Positions 23,440 through 33,800 of a DNA stretch of 64,000 bases are shown piece after piece. Origin of the DNA: Hippopus hippopus. Taxonomy: Eukaryota > Mollusca > Bivalvia > Cardiida > Cardiidae. The stretch is from positions 7,220,401-7,284,400 of the forward strand of contig OX328113.1 of assembly GCA_946811185.2 (NCBI GenBank), given 5' to 3'. Position numbers and translations under genes: made by a program. Under the pieces are notes generated by a model. It saw nothing but the letters and a program-made list of their open reading frames with translations. It was not told the DNA's origin and searched no databases. Position 1 is the stretch's first letter, and each line of letters begins with the position of its first letter.

Positions 23440-25080
23440 TGTCTGCTTCTTCCAGCTAAAAAGATAAACTAATAATCGTAATCTGTTGCTGCAGTAAATA
23501 TGTGTTTCATTATTGTTTTGAATCTGTTGCTCTAGAATAAGACAATGCACAGTACTTATTTTAATTCCAAACGGGAATGTTTTTACGTATTCCTATTCTT
23601 CTATATCCGGATGCATCACATTTTAAGATATGATCATTTGTATGTAACACTATTATACATATCTTCACATGGCCGAAATAGGGCTATGAATTAGCATTCA
23701 AAAGTAATAAATTTAGTGAAGAAATGCACAGGTAGACACATTCAAATAAAGAAACAAATAGATGCATAAATTACAGATACAGAAAATCCTGAAAGACGAC
23801 CTAGATTATTTAGATTACACTATGTTCCTCAGGCTGTGTATTATTGGCAATCTTTTCCACTCTAAATTGTGAATTACTTAACCCTTTCACTTCACAAAAT
23901 ATGCTTTCTTGTCTTATGAAAGATAATCCAATCTAACAATCTAACAAAATAGCTTTTGTATGTAGCGAAATTATAATTCAAATGTGAGACAAGTTAGATA
24001 CGTTTATATAGTTAGATCGGCTTTAGTAAGAGATTACCAAAAGACAACGTTTCAGACTTGTCTCAAATGAAAGTATTTACGGACTACAGAATAAATGTTA
24101 TCCAAATGATCAGATTCTTCTTTGAAAGGCTTGATAACATTTTGGAAAAGGAGAGAATCATTGTATAAAAGCGTATTGCTCATTTTCGCTAGCCGTTTTA
24201 AAAAGTTATGTTTCCTCAGGATCGTTTTACATGGGATTATTTGCTGAAAAATTTGTCACATCTACACCGTAAACACAAAAATCCAGATTTACTTCCGTCT
24301 AAGTAGCTACATGTAACTATATAATGCCATTACCAAACAGAGGTAGTCAAAACTGACTATAATCATAGGCCAATATGATCAATTATGAAACCATTTTAAA
24401 TCTCTGTATTCATATGTTTCGATACTTTTATATCTGAAAGCAGCGAAATGATTGGATTGCATATACAACTGCATGAGCCATACTCTGTGAACAAAGGGTT
24501 TAACGCATCTACAGAAATATTTCAGTTAGAGCAGGCTAACATGGAAGGAAACGCTTTGTTATTTGTATATTTTTTGCATGCCCAAATATCATTCTACCTC
24601 TACATGATGCTGTCGGTTGTAATATGTAGTTAATTTCATGTATCCATAATTAGGTGATGACTATTTTTTTAATATGACCCTTTTCCTAGAGTGCCGTTTA
24701 CAATCAATTTTTATCTAAGATAAATAATTATAGCATATCTAGATTGTGTCCAATAAATCTTATTTCACTGTCTTGTTGAAAGCTATAACCAAAAACAAAA
24801 AAATCTTTCTTATTACCCCACCCCCCGCCTCTCCGAACAACCATTAAGTAATTTCAAAACACCTACCTTTCATTGACATATTTCTTATGTCTAAAATACT
24901 TCAAATTAACTATTAGACTTGCAAGTACATCTATGCACGAAACTTCCCCACACAAAAGGCTGAGGTTTGCACACGACACGTGGAAGATATGCGGTAGACC
25001 CTTTACCGAAGTCAAAGTCCACTTTTAGTAACACAGCAACTTTGAACATTGTGTACTCTTATTGTAATTTGGCAAGTAGA
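23440..25080. repeat. 5' flank of copy 3, shared with other family copies
   Basis: Positions 23490-23690 match the flank of copy 2. Positions 24000-25080 match the flank of copies 1 and 4, including gacacgtgg near 24976 and agaccctttaccg near 24997. A donor-like minus-strand site at 24867 parallels those of copies 1 and 4. A decayed MITE (24040-24240) and a family-3 fragment (24450-24560) are embedded. Confidence 0.6.
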
Positions 25081-25249
25081 TATTTCTTTCTTTAAAACAG
25101 TTTTATGAGTTTTAAGCTTTTCATTGAGCGAAAAAATTAGAGTTTTAAAAGATATACTTTGTTTGGTATTAAAAGAGCAAGGAAGGGGAACCCGTTTATC
25201 TAATATGAGTGTAAAACTAGTTCATGTGTCAAAACACAGTTTATCTCTT

Positions 25250-25500
25250 ACATTATGCCTTTTCATACGTTTGCAAACAATCTTTAGTTTTTAGGACCCT
25301 GAATAAGAATGCCTTTAAAATATTGTGGGAAATAGAAACAAAAGGCTGGTTAAAAGCAATTTCTCCTTTTTCAAAATGTTTTTTATCCTTTCAAAAACAT
25401 CATTTGAGCGACGTTTACTTTGTTGAATTCAAATTCTTTCAATCTAGACAATATTGATTTTTTTGTCATGCAGTAAAGAATCAAAACTTTATCTCAAACC
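25250..25500. mobile_element. Decayed family-1 MITE
   Basis: Landmarks are tttttaggaccctgaataag near 25288, attgtgggaaatag near 25320, and atttctcctttttcaaaatg near 25360. Confidence 0.5.
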
Positions 25501-25519
25501 TCGTTTGACATGATAAAAA

Positions 25520-25700
25520 TTATGTCTACTCCTTCTTCTTCCGATGTTTATGTGAGAAAGCAGCCAGTGGATGAACATTTTGTGAGGTATGGGCGAACGA
25601 AACTCCAGGAAAGCATGGATAAGAGCACTGGCCGCCGCGATATAGCTGTTATAACTGCGTTATACACCAGACAAATAGTTAACCACTTCGCCTTCCTACC
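25520..25700 (+). mobile_element. S1 SINE, 5' truncated
   Basis: It contains the body words tatgtgagaaagcagccagtgg, read at 25548-25569, then ccaggaaagcatgga near 25605 and gatatagctgttataac near 25637. The tRNA-like head is missing. Confidence 0.65.
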
Positions 25701-25767
25701 ATAGCCCCTGTCGTATCATACAAATAAAAATGCGGTTTGTTGTGCTTCAATTCAAATCGAAGAACAC

Positions 25768-26030
25768 GTTGAACAAGAGGGCCATCATGGCCATGTATTG
25801 CTAAACTATCCGATTTGTACAAACCATACATACTGATTCAGACTTGAGTTGCCAGTGTGTAAACTTGCACAGATATTAGTATCAGACTTCAAATTTCTAT
25901 GTTATAAACAGTGTGTAGCTATCTGAAGCGACAAGGACAAAGATCTCAAAACCAGATTTCAATTAATCTGACAAAACTGCTTCGAAACAACTAGATACCA
26001 GAGTTTCAGTTTATGTAGCACTTATGTCAT
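25768..26030 (-). mobile_element. Helitron/pearl-like end, reversed
   Basis: It begins with acaagagggccatcatggcc, the reverse complement of the hairpin-bearing end seen at 53850-53885. No tandem core follows. Confidence 0.45.
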
Positions 26031-26309
26031 AAGACGTATTTAATGTATATTTTTATCAGTTTGCTATCTCTTCAAAATTTGTCTACATGTATCATCGATT
26101 ATCAAGGTAATCTTAAGGATATGCTGATGCTCGTGATAACAAATCGATTTTGCGGAAGGTGTGGACTGAGATCCGCCTACATTTCTGTGCTATCTGAACT
26201 TTGTCTACGGTTTCCGCTGCCATGCAAACGCCATAAAAAGCTGCCATAAAAATTTCTCTGTAAAATTGATTATGAACTGTGCGCACTTGTAACTATCCTA
26301 CCCCAACGT

Positions 26310-26835
26310 TTTTTTTTTTTTTTTTAAGATTTGTCCAGATATAAAGTATTTGCAGAACTGAGGTGAATTGTGGATTAAATGTGCATAAGTTTGGTAGCGC
26401 AAAAGAGACACCATTGTTGTTATATGTGTATGTCATCTTTTCCAACAGTGTTCTAAAAACTCTTGTCCCATAAGCATTTGCATAAAAATTCAAATTTGTT
26501 TATTAAACAAAATGGTGAAACGTTTTTTCACATCAGACATTCGTGCAGGCCGTATGGCTAATAATAAAATTCAATATAGATCTATATTCATGTTGATGAT
26601 TTAACCCATTACTACACAGTCCCGAGTTTCAACGACCTTGAGAAAGATTTCTGCTGAGCGCATTGTCGAAAAAGAAGAAATGCTTGTAACCCGCGTTTTC
26701 TTCTTTTCCCATAGTGTTTCCTGTCCTTTCTGATACAAATTAGATTATTTAGTGTACGTATATGTTTTTTGTCATATAAAATCTCTTTCAGCTTGGGCCA
26801 ATTAAAAAAAATGACGTCTGGTAATGGGTTAATAA
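26310..26835. mobile_element. Two decayed family-1 MITEs
   Basis: One is near 26320-26520. A better one runs 26603-26835, with ttactacacagtcccgagtt, gaccttgagaaag, aagaagaaatgct and gttttcttcttttcccata in order. Confidence 0.6.
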
Positions 26836-26989
26836 TCAATGGACCAAAAGTCTAACCAGTCAGGTCATAGTACAGTTCAGGATCTGTAATTGATCATGGA
26901 TTTTCCAACTGGGAAAGCCAGTTTCTATTTTTAGACTGCTCCCACAGGTTGGAAAGAAACATGCAGCAAGCGGTGTAAATAAAACACTA

Positions 26990-28280
26990 GAGCTGTACTA
27001 AATTGAACTCATTCTGAAATTAACATTCCGTAATATTATTACTAAATAAATGTAAATAAGCCTTGTTTCAGAGCCACGACTACTCTTTGTCAGTACACAA
27101 GTTTTTACCATATATATATTGCAAGGTTCTAAGCTTTATTTACAAACTGCTACTTGAACATTGCGATTGAGTTCGGACTGAGCGTAAGTGCAGCCTTATC
27201 TCGGCCCATTTTGTTCTCTGTAGTTTATACTAATTTCCTATCTTCATTTTTATAGTTAGTCTATGACTGAATATTTAACATGGCGGAGAATATTTGCACA
27301 GTCTGTTATGCATGCAGTCTGATATGGGGATTTTTTTTAGGAATGACTTCAGAATAAGTGTAAAATAGCCACACGGGAAGGGGTTGTTGAGCTCAATCTG
27401 CGCGTATTTAGGACATGATCTCGATGCAGACTTTTCTTTAATCATCAACCTACGACTTATCATTGAAGACGTTCTGACTCTGTCTTTTGGCGGTGGGACC
27501 GGGTTCGAGCTGCACATTACTGTAGCCTTATCTCAATTTGTAATTTAGCCTGTAACTCGCTACCATATTATTATCTTGATTTAAACTGCTAGTCCATTTT
27601 TTCATGTTGTTGATGAAGGCATTTTTCCTCACATATTCTTGAACTGGCTATGAATGATTAATTATTCAGCAATGTTTGCCTGTAAGCCATCAGATTGAAC
27701 TTTAATTAATCTAATATTAATTGATGCTCGATCCCGGCATTTAAATTTAATGCTTTTTCTTTTAAGAATCCGACTTTCTCGGCTCTTTTGACAGTGCACC
27801 TGGGTGGCTTTTTGTGTCAAAGCAGTCTGACCTTTGTTCGTGCACTTAAAAATTCTGAATCTCATTAGTATTTTTTCATAAGCTCCTATTTTGAATAGTT
27901 ACGACTAGTTTCTGATTGAGAATCTACATGGTTTACTCATGAGAAAAAGGCAATTTTACTAGGAGGGCTGATCGAGCTCATTCCACGTGCGTTCAGCTGT
28001 AGCTCAGTATTGCTCTAACAAATTGACATAAAATGTTCAACCTCAAATATTTATCGTATATGTCACGCTTGATTTTACTTTCATGCATAAGCTTCTGAAT
28101 GAGTGCAGCTACTGTCTGACCTCTCAACACTGAGAGTGACGTATGTCTCTGTTTACAGCTTTAAAGCAATCAATGTGTTCTCTGTTAACAGCTTTAAACC
28201 AATCAATGTTTCTTATATTCGGCAGACTCGGCAGATATTGTATAGATTATGTAGATCTACATGTATAAACATATATATAT
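26990..28280. other. Non-coding interval, no gene seen
   Basis: AT-rich sequence with related short blocks around 27170, 27510 and 27970 (gttcgagct-type words followed by gtagccttatctc or its variant). No reading frame is convincing. Upstream SMO exons for the signal peptide and cysteine-rich domain were sought here and not found. Confidence 0.4.
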
Positions 28281-28365
28281 TGTTACGGGAGATCACTCCT
28301 TCCTTACTGCATAGGTTTCCCGTATAAAATCAATACCTAACAACTGCGTTAGGGAGAATTCTCTT

Positions 28366-28450
28366 CAGCTCAGTGGTTATGGTGTTAGTCTTTTAAACCT
28401 CGAAAAAACGAGGATATATGTCCGCACGGGTTCGAATCCCGCCAGGTGCG
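28366..28450 (+). repeat. tRNA-like segment inside LTR 1
   Basis: It has box-A-like cagctcagtggttatgg and box-B-like gggttcgaatcccg, with a hairpin cctcg...cgagg between them like a long variable arm. The 5' acceptor strand does not pair with the 3' side, so this is not a working tRNA gene. Confidence 0.7.
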
Positions 28451-28691
28451 GTTTGTATTTGAGTTATGCATTTGTTGCGAAGTTACAAGTTCGTAAGATG
28501 GGGGCTCGTCCGGGATTGGCCATTTAGCCATTTGTTGTCTAATTAATAGACTTATTGCCTAATTAGGCTTTCTGTAATCAAAATGATGACATTTAAGAGG
28601 GGGTGTGTTACGGGAGATCACTCCTTCCTTACTGCATAGCTTTCCCGTATAAAATCAATACATAACAACTGCGTTAGGGAGCATTCTCTTT

Positions 28692-28775
28692 AACTCAGTG
28701 GTTATAGTGTTGGTCTCTTAAACCTCGAAAAACGAGGATATTTGTCCGCACGGGTTCGAATCCCGCCAGGTGCGT
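28692..28775 (+). repeat. tRNA-like segment inside LTR 2
   Basis: This is the same structure as in LTR 1 (aactcagtggttatagtg, cctcgaaaaacgagg, gggttcgaatcccg), with a few substitutions. Confidence 0.7.
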
Positions 28776-29349
28776 TTTGTATTTGTATAATAGGTTTCTT
28801 CCGTTTTCAAACACTTTTAAATACTGACGTTTTGGAATGAATTATGTCGCATCATGAAGATGATGCTTTGCATACATAGACCTTACAGTATGATTTTAGA
28901 GTTTTTCGGGCCAAGATTTCATTTATGAATGTCGATTTCGGACGATGCGGTTGGGTTTGGATTGTACGCAAGTGCTGCCTGAATTCGCTCGTGCTTTCTA
29001 CCATAGTTTAGTATAATTTATAACTTTTGTACGGTATGTGATTCTTACGCCAACGAATATTTCTTTTCTCTTATGTATTGACTGTCAGGAATAAACCACA
29101 ATCGAACTGAAACCACAATCGAACTGAAGCCACATTATCTCGGCTTAATTAAACATATATTCTGAGCAAAAATTCTAACCGAACACTTTTTGAACTAAGA
29201 TATTGCCCTTTGATTTGCCAAACGAACAGGAATATTATTTTCTCCAAAGTGCAAATATAATGTATTTTGGCAAATAATGAGAAAGGAGATTGAGGGAATT
29301 TGCATGCAAGGAGATGGCTTCCAAGGTGTTTAGAATTGCTGAAATTCAA

Positions 29350-29450
29350 TTTCGGCTGTGGGGCTTTGCCCCCCTGGTCCCCCTATCAGGGCGTTGCCCT
29401 GGACCCACATGGGGGCCTAGGCGGACCACTTGACCCCCGGCTGATCTGTT
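29350..29450. repeat. GC-rich low-complexity block
   Basis: A run of nested GGGGC/GCCCC words (ggggctttgcccc, agggcgttgccct, ggacccacatggggg) forms several short hairpins in otherwise AT-rich DNA. The compositional contrast suggests an inserted repeat. Identity is unknown. Confidence 0.6.
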
Positions 29451-29559
29451 AGAATTCAGTTTTGATCTGTTAGTTAAAAACATTTTGACAGACCTGGTCA
29501 TGTGCAAATGCATTCAATTTGGACCAGCCTTAATATTGTTTTTATTTTGGTAAAGAGTT

Positions 29560-29960
29560 AAGTAATTTCAGTAAGGCAAAAAGCTGACAAACCATCAGTA
29601 AAGAAGAAAGACAAAATGTACGGAAAAAAATGTCTTAGTGGTATTTCTGTTATGGGCTCCATAGCCTAGAGTATGTTGTAATTTAAATTTCATGCTAGAA
29701 TATCGCAAAGGTTTGTGGGAATTTTATTTGATCTATTCATTAGCAATCTGTCAGTTACGTAGGAATACAATCCAGTAAGTAAGATGATGTCGTACTTGAC
29801 CTCATAAAAATAGAATTTAACAGCTTGCAAAGTGCCTGACTAGTTATTTGAATACCAAATTTACATCTTTTTACCTAATGTAACCATCCAGTTTCTATAC
29901 AATAGCAAAGAAAACTTTATTTTGTAGTATTCCTCAGTGTTTAACTTAAACAAAGGAATG
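29560..29960. repeat. Dispersed repeat R, copy 1 (pairs with 45630-46015)
   Basis: The pair shares caaaccatcagtaaagaaga near 29589 and 45648, gtggtatttctgttat near 29638 and 45698, tttgtgggag or its variant, and further words in order over about 400 bp. Confidence 0.75.
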
Positions 29961-30202
29961 TAATTAAGAGCAAAAATTTAAAAAAAGTCTCTCTATCTAT
30001 TATCATGAGACCAGCTGTGATGTCACCAAGACCTATTTGAATACAATTCCACATTGTTGGCATGTGTAATTGATCATGTGACATTCTTACAAGATAAAGT
30101 GAAATTCTAGTGCCTCAATAGGTGCACTAGCCACTATGATATAACTGAAATAATGTTGAAAAATGAAAATTGCCCCTAACCTTTTTTTCAGGCCAAACTA
30201 TT

Positions 30203-30410
30203 TTAACCTTTTATCACACAATCCCCGACTTTTCACGACCTTGAGAAAGAAGACTTTCGAAAACATTGTGGGAAAAGGAGAAAATGCTGGTAACCAGCAC
30301 TTTCTCCTTTTCCCACAATTTTTTCTTCTGTATCATAGACATTACCCACAATTTGAGCCACATTTAAATGCTTTCGAAGTCTAAAATTTTGTAGTGTGGT
30401 GAAAGGCTAA
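30203..30410. mobile_element. Family-1 MITE
   Basis: It runs ttaaccttttatcacacaat, gaccttgagaaag, the palindrome arms aaaacattgtgggaaaagg and ccttttcccacaa, then aaattttgtagtgtgg. The right terminus is slightly worn. Confidence 0.85.
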
Positions 30411-30598
30411 ATTAAAAGCATTTATAGATAACAAATTAAGATGTTGTTTAAATTATGTGATTGGAATGATAGGATAGAAAACATTGAGGAAAAAGGAGAA
30501 AATGCTGGTCACCAGCATTTTCTCCTTTTTCTACAATGTTTTTTCAAGCACTCTTTTAGGGTGTTGTTAAAACTCAGGATTGTGTGATAAAGGATTAA
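30411..30598. mobile_element. Family-1 MITE immediately before SMO exon A
   Basis: It directly abuts the preceding copy. The palindrome arms surround aaatgctggtcaccagcattt. Its right end ataaaggattaa stops 59 bp before the exon. Confidence 0.85.
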
Positions 30599-30657
30599 AC
30601 ACTAAAGAAGTAAAGAAAAACAGAAATACATGTATGTACCTTTTTTTGTTATTACAG

Positions 30658-30870
30658 CAAACTCACTACGAGACTTCATCCTTCGACACAGAGGGAGAAT
30701 GCGTTTCACCTCTGATACGTACGGTCGATGAAGATATTTGGTTTGAGAACATACAGGGATGCGGTATCCAGTGTCAAAATCCATTGTATTCTGATGCCGA
30801 GCATCAAACTGCTCACATCTTTGTGGCAGTGTTGGGCTCTGTTTGCATTTTGTGCACGGTTTTCACCATG
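30658..30870 (+). CDS. SMO: SMO exon A: extracellular linker and TM1
   Basis: The exon holds 71 codons in phase 0/0. The linker has Cys at 15, 35 and 39, as in other SMO proteins, then SDAEHQ and the first part of TM1. The acceptor is tttgttattacag and the donor is atg/gtaagt. Confidence 0.95.
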
Positions 30871-33800
30871 GTAAGTGCACTCTGTATGAAACTACAAACT
30901 ACCACTCTACCAAATTTAACTCTATACCACACAATCCCGCGTTTTAACGACCCTGGAAAATTAGACTTTTGAAAACAATGTTTTCTACTTGTCCAAAAAC
31001 AAATTCAAATTTTTGAGTCAACTCTATTTTGTTGTCTGCAAATGCTTTCGATTTTTAGTCTAGAATTTTGTTGTTTGATAAAGAGTTAAAATATCTGAAG
31101 AAGTACAAACTAATCTTATACTAATGAGATTATTTTTTTTGAAAGGGTAAAAAACATTGTGGAAAAAGAAAATGCTGGTAACCAGCATTTTCTCTTTTTC
31201 CCATAATGTGTTTGATTCTTTTCAAGACAAATGCCATCAAATGAGCCGCATTTGATTTGAAGTCTGCAAATCTCTAAATATGGGGGAGTATGTGATTTTG
31301 TCCTCTGCTAAAGAGTTAAAATGAAAAATTGTAGCTGTATGTTACATACTATTACTAAAGCTTGTAGACCTTGACTTATAATTTAGAAATAGATGGAAAT
31401 TACTAACCTCTAACTTTACTGATGATCGATTATAGTTATTGCGACATGTTTCGTTTCTTGCCAACCGTAGAGCATTGTTTCAACTATGTTTGCATTGAAA
31501 GGCAAACAGTTTCATGGAAGATGGTGTTGTATAACAACACCATGACTACTTGTTATGATACTTTGGGGCTGTGGTATAACTGAAATATTGTTGGAAGTGG
31601 TCGGAAAACAAACCAAAAAAAAAAAAAGCAAAATAAAAATTGACCTCTGAAAAATTTTCTTCCGTCATACTCAGGGTTTCCTGTATTAACAGCCGAAATA
31701 CATTTAAACAGGGCTTTAGGTTCTGGTATAACTGAATTACATGTATTGTTAAAAGTGTATTGTTGAAAGTGCCTGGAAACAACATACAAATGCAAAATAA
31801 AGAAAGAAAGCTGACCTCTGAAAAATGTTTCATCCATCAAACTCTGCGGTTTTGTGACTCAAGAGAGAGAGAGAATTTAATCGATTAATTGAATAGCACT
31901 GTGCGCTATTTTCAACATTATCTCAGTTATATCATATAACAGCTTACTTAGTGAGTCTTGGGTGTGACCAGTATTAGGCTAAGGCTCTGAAGTGTCTTGG
32001 CCAACAATTGTGACACTTCTATGAACGCCTTAGTGAGGATCGAACCCCAGCCTCCAGATTTTCCATTATTACTCCCCTTGATATGAATAAAGAAAGCTAA
32101 ACATTATAATTTTTCAGAGGGGGATGGTGTTTAGAAAATTTGGGGGTCCAAATTCAAAGAAACGGGGGAATCCCTGCATAAGTGATCATCATGAGCTATT
32201 GTATTGAGTATACTGAAATAAGGTTGTAAGTTTTTCATTGCAATTTAGAATTAAGAACAGAAAGCTGGACGATCAGTGAAGAAAATCCTATAGTGGTCTT
32301 TTTTGTCCATGTTATCGCATGTAACCAATATTTGTTAGTGAATTTTAATTTCATTAAGTGATTTACACAGGAATATCCATGAGTGGGAACACTGGACATA
32401 CAGTTGAAAATTGCTGTAATGAGACTGATGTATTGTTCGAATGGGCGTAAAACACCATTCTAACAGAGTCATACAATTGTGAATAATCAAATATTAACTT
32501 TTTTTGCCTTTGTATTTTAGCTTGATGTAACTGTATGGTATAGCCTTATAACAATAGATGCTTTTACTAACACTTGGAATGCTTTGCTTTTTTCCCTGTA
32601 TTATGTAAAGGAGATTAACATAAGGTAAGTGTTTATTTGTTAACCTTTTAACACACATTTTCGTTATTTTGTGGTTGAACTGTTGTCGTGGCATAGTCTC
32701 ATTGTCACTCTATGGTACCTTTCACCCCTCATTTTTATATCTTAGCCTTTCCCCATGCACATTACCTGAGCCTTATTTTTAACTTTACAATTGGTCTGAC
32801 TTTAATGTTCTTAGAAAGCAGTCAATGGTTTGTGTCTTGTGGATAGTAATTGCAAAGAAACACTACGGGCTCCTGTTTTCACTCACCATTATAAATTGCA
32901 TTAGTCATCTTGCTTTAGATTTAGAAAGTAAGAGACTTTACGACAGGCTAAATCATATGCCTTAGCCATGATTTAGCTAAACCACATGGTTTAGCCAATC
33001 AGAAACTGTGTTACTTTGAAATACAGGAAATTCTTGAGAATTAGATCAAGAATAATATTGAGAATGGTTGGTGTATATTGGAACAAGAATTCATGGATAG
33101 ATGCACTGGTGATTGCAAGATGACTGAAGGTACAGATAACACAATACATATACTTAGCCATTTTCTAAGCATCACATAGCTAGTTCATCTGTGCAGACTG
33201 AAAGCATTTGCAAATGACAAATGTAGCTCTAATAGTGACTTCTGCCATTCCCACAATTTTTCCAAAATCTGTCTTCTTCAGGGACGTTAAAATAAGAATT
33301 CCGTATTGTGTGGTGAAGGGTTAAATTTATCTTGCATGTTTCTTTTGTTAAGAGTGTATTTAGTTTGGAAAAGTGCGATGAAGCATTAACATTTATGGTA
33401 ACCCATTATACTAGCAAGCAATTTATTCTTCTTGCAGCCCACAGCCTGGAGCTGGGGTGATATTATCGATGCATCGGTACATCATGATATTTTTGCTGGC
33501 GATAGCATATCGCTAACTTACTCTTTGTATTGATACTTAACGATACATTTACGTCACATGTAAAACAAACATCCGAAACATAAGCGATGCATTTTTCAGC
33601 CGATAAAAATTGTTAATTCAAATAGCGCAGCTTACGCACACAATAAAAATGATTGACGCATAGATATTTTTGGTCAAGTGAATCAAGTATGAATCATAAT
33701 GCTCAATAACTTCCTCAAGCTATAGTGGTGTTATTTTTAGTCTTGCCGTTTAAATTTATTTGAATTTGAGTTTGTTACTGCTAGGGGCAACTAACAACAA

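Larger units (their letters stand above)
28281..28785 (+). mobile_element. Miniature LTR retrotransposon (terminal-repeat element without coding)
   Basis: Two nearly identical direct repeats, 28281-28461 and 28606-28785, both start tgttacgggagatcactcc. Between them is a primer-binding site at 28499-28516, TGGGGGCTCGTCCGGGAT. This is the complement of the tRNA-Pro 3' end and the classical gammaretroviral PBS. A purine tract aagaggggg at 28595-28603 lies directly before the second repeat. The internal part is about 120-145 bp and has no coding capacity, so replication would depend on an autonomous partner. No flanking target duplication was identified with confidence. The 3' limit of each repeat is uncertain: copy 1 may extend to gttaca at 28487. 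Confidence 0.85.

Noticed and set aside
26043..26249. Short Cys-containing frame, considered as a SMO cysteine-rich-domain exon
   Set aside because: Cysteine spacing does not fit a Frizzled CRD, there is no suitable phase-0 donor, and the region overlaps repeat-like sequence.
28366..28450. Possible tRNA gene
   Set aside because: Box A and box B are present, but the acceptor stem does not pair and the segment is duplicated as part of an LTR, so it is tRNA-derived repeat sequence.
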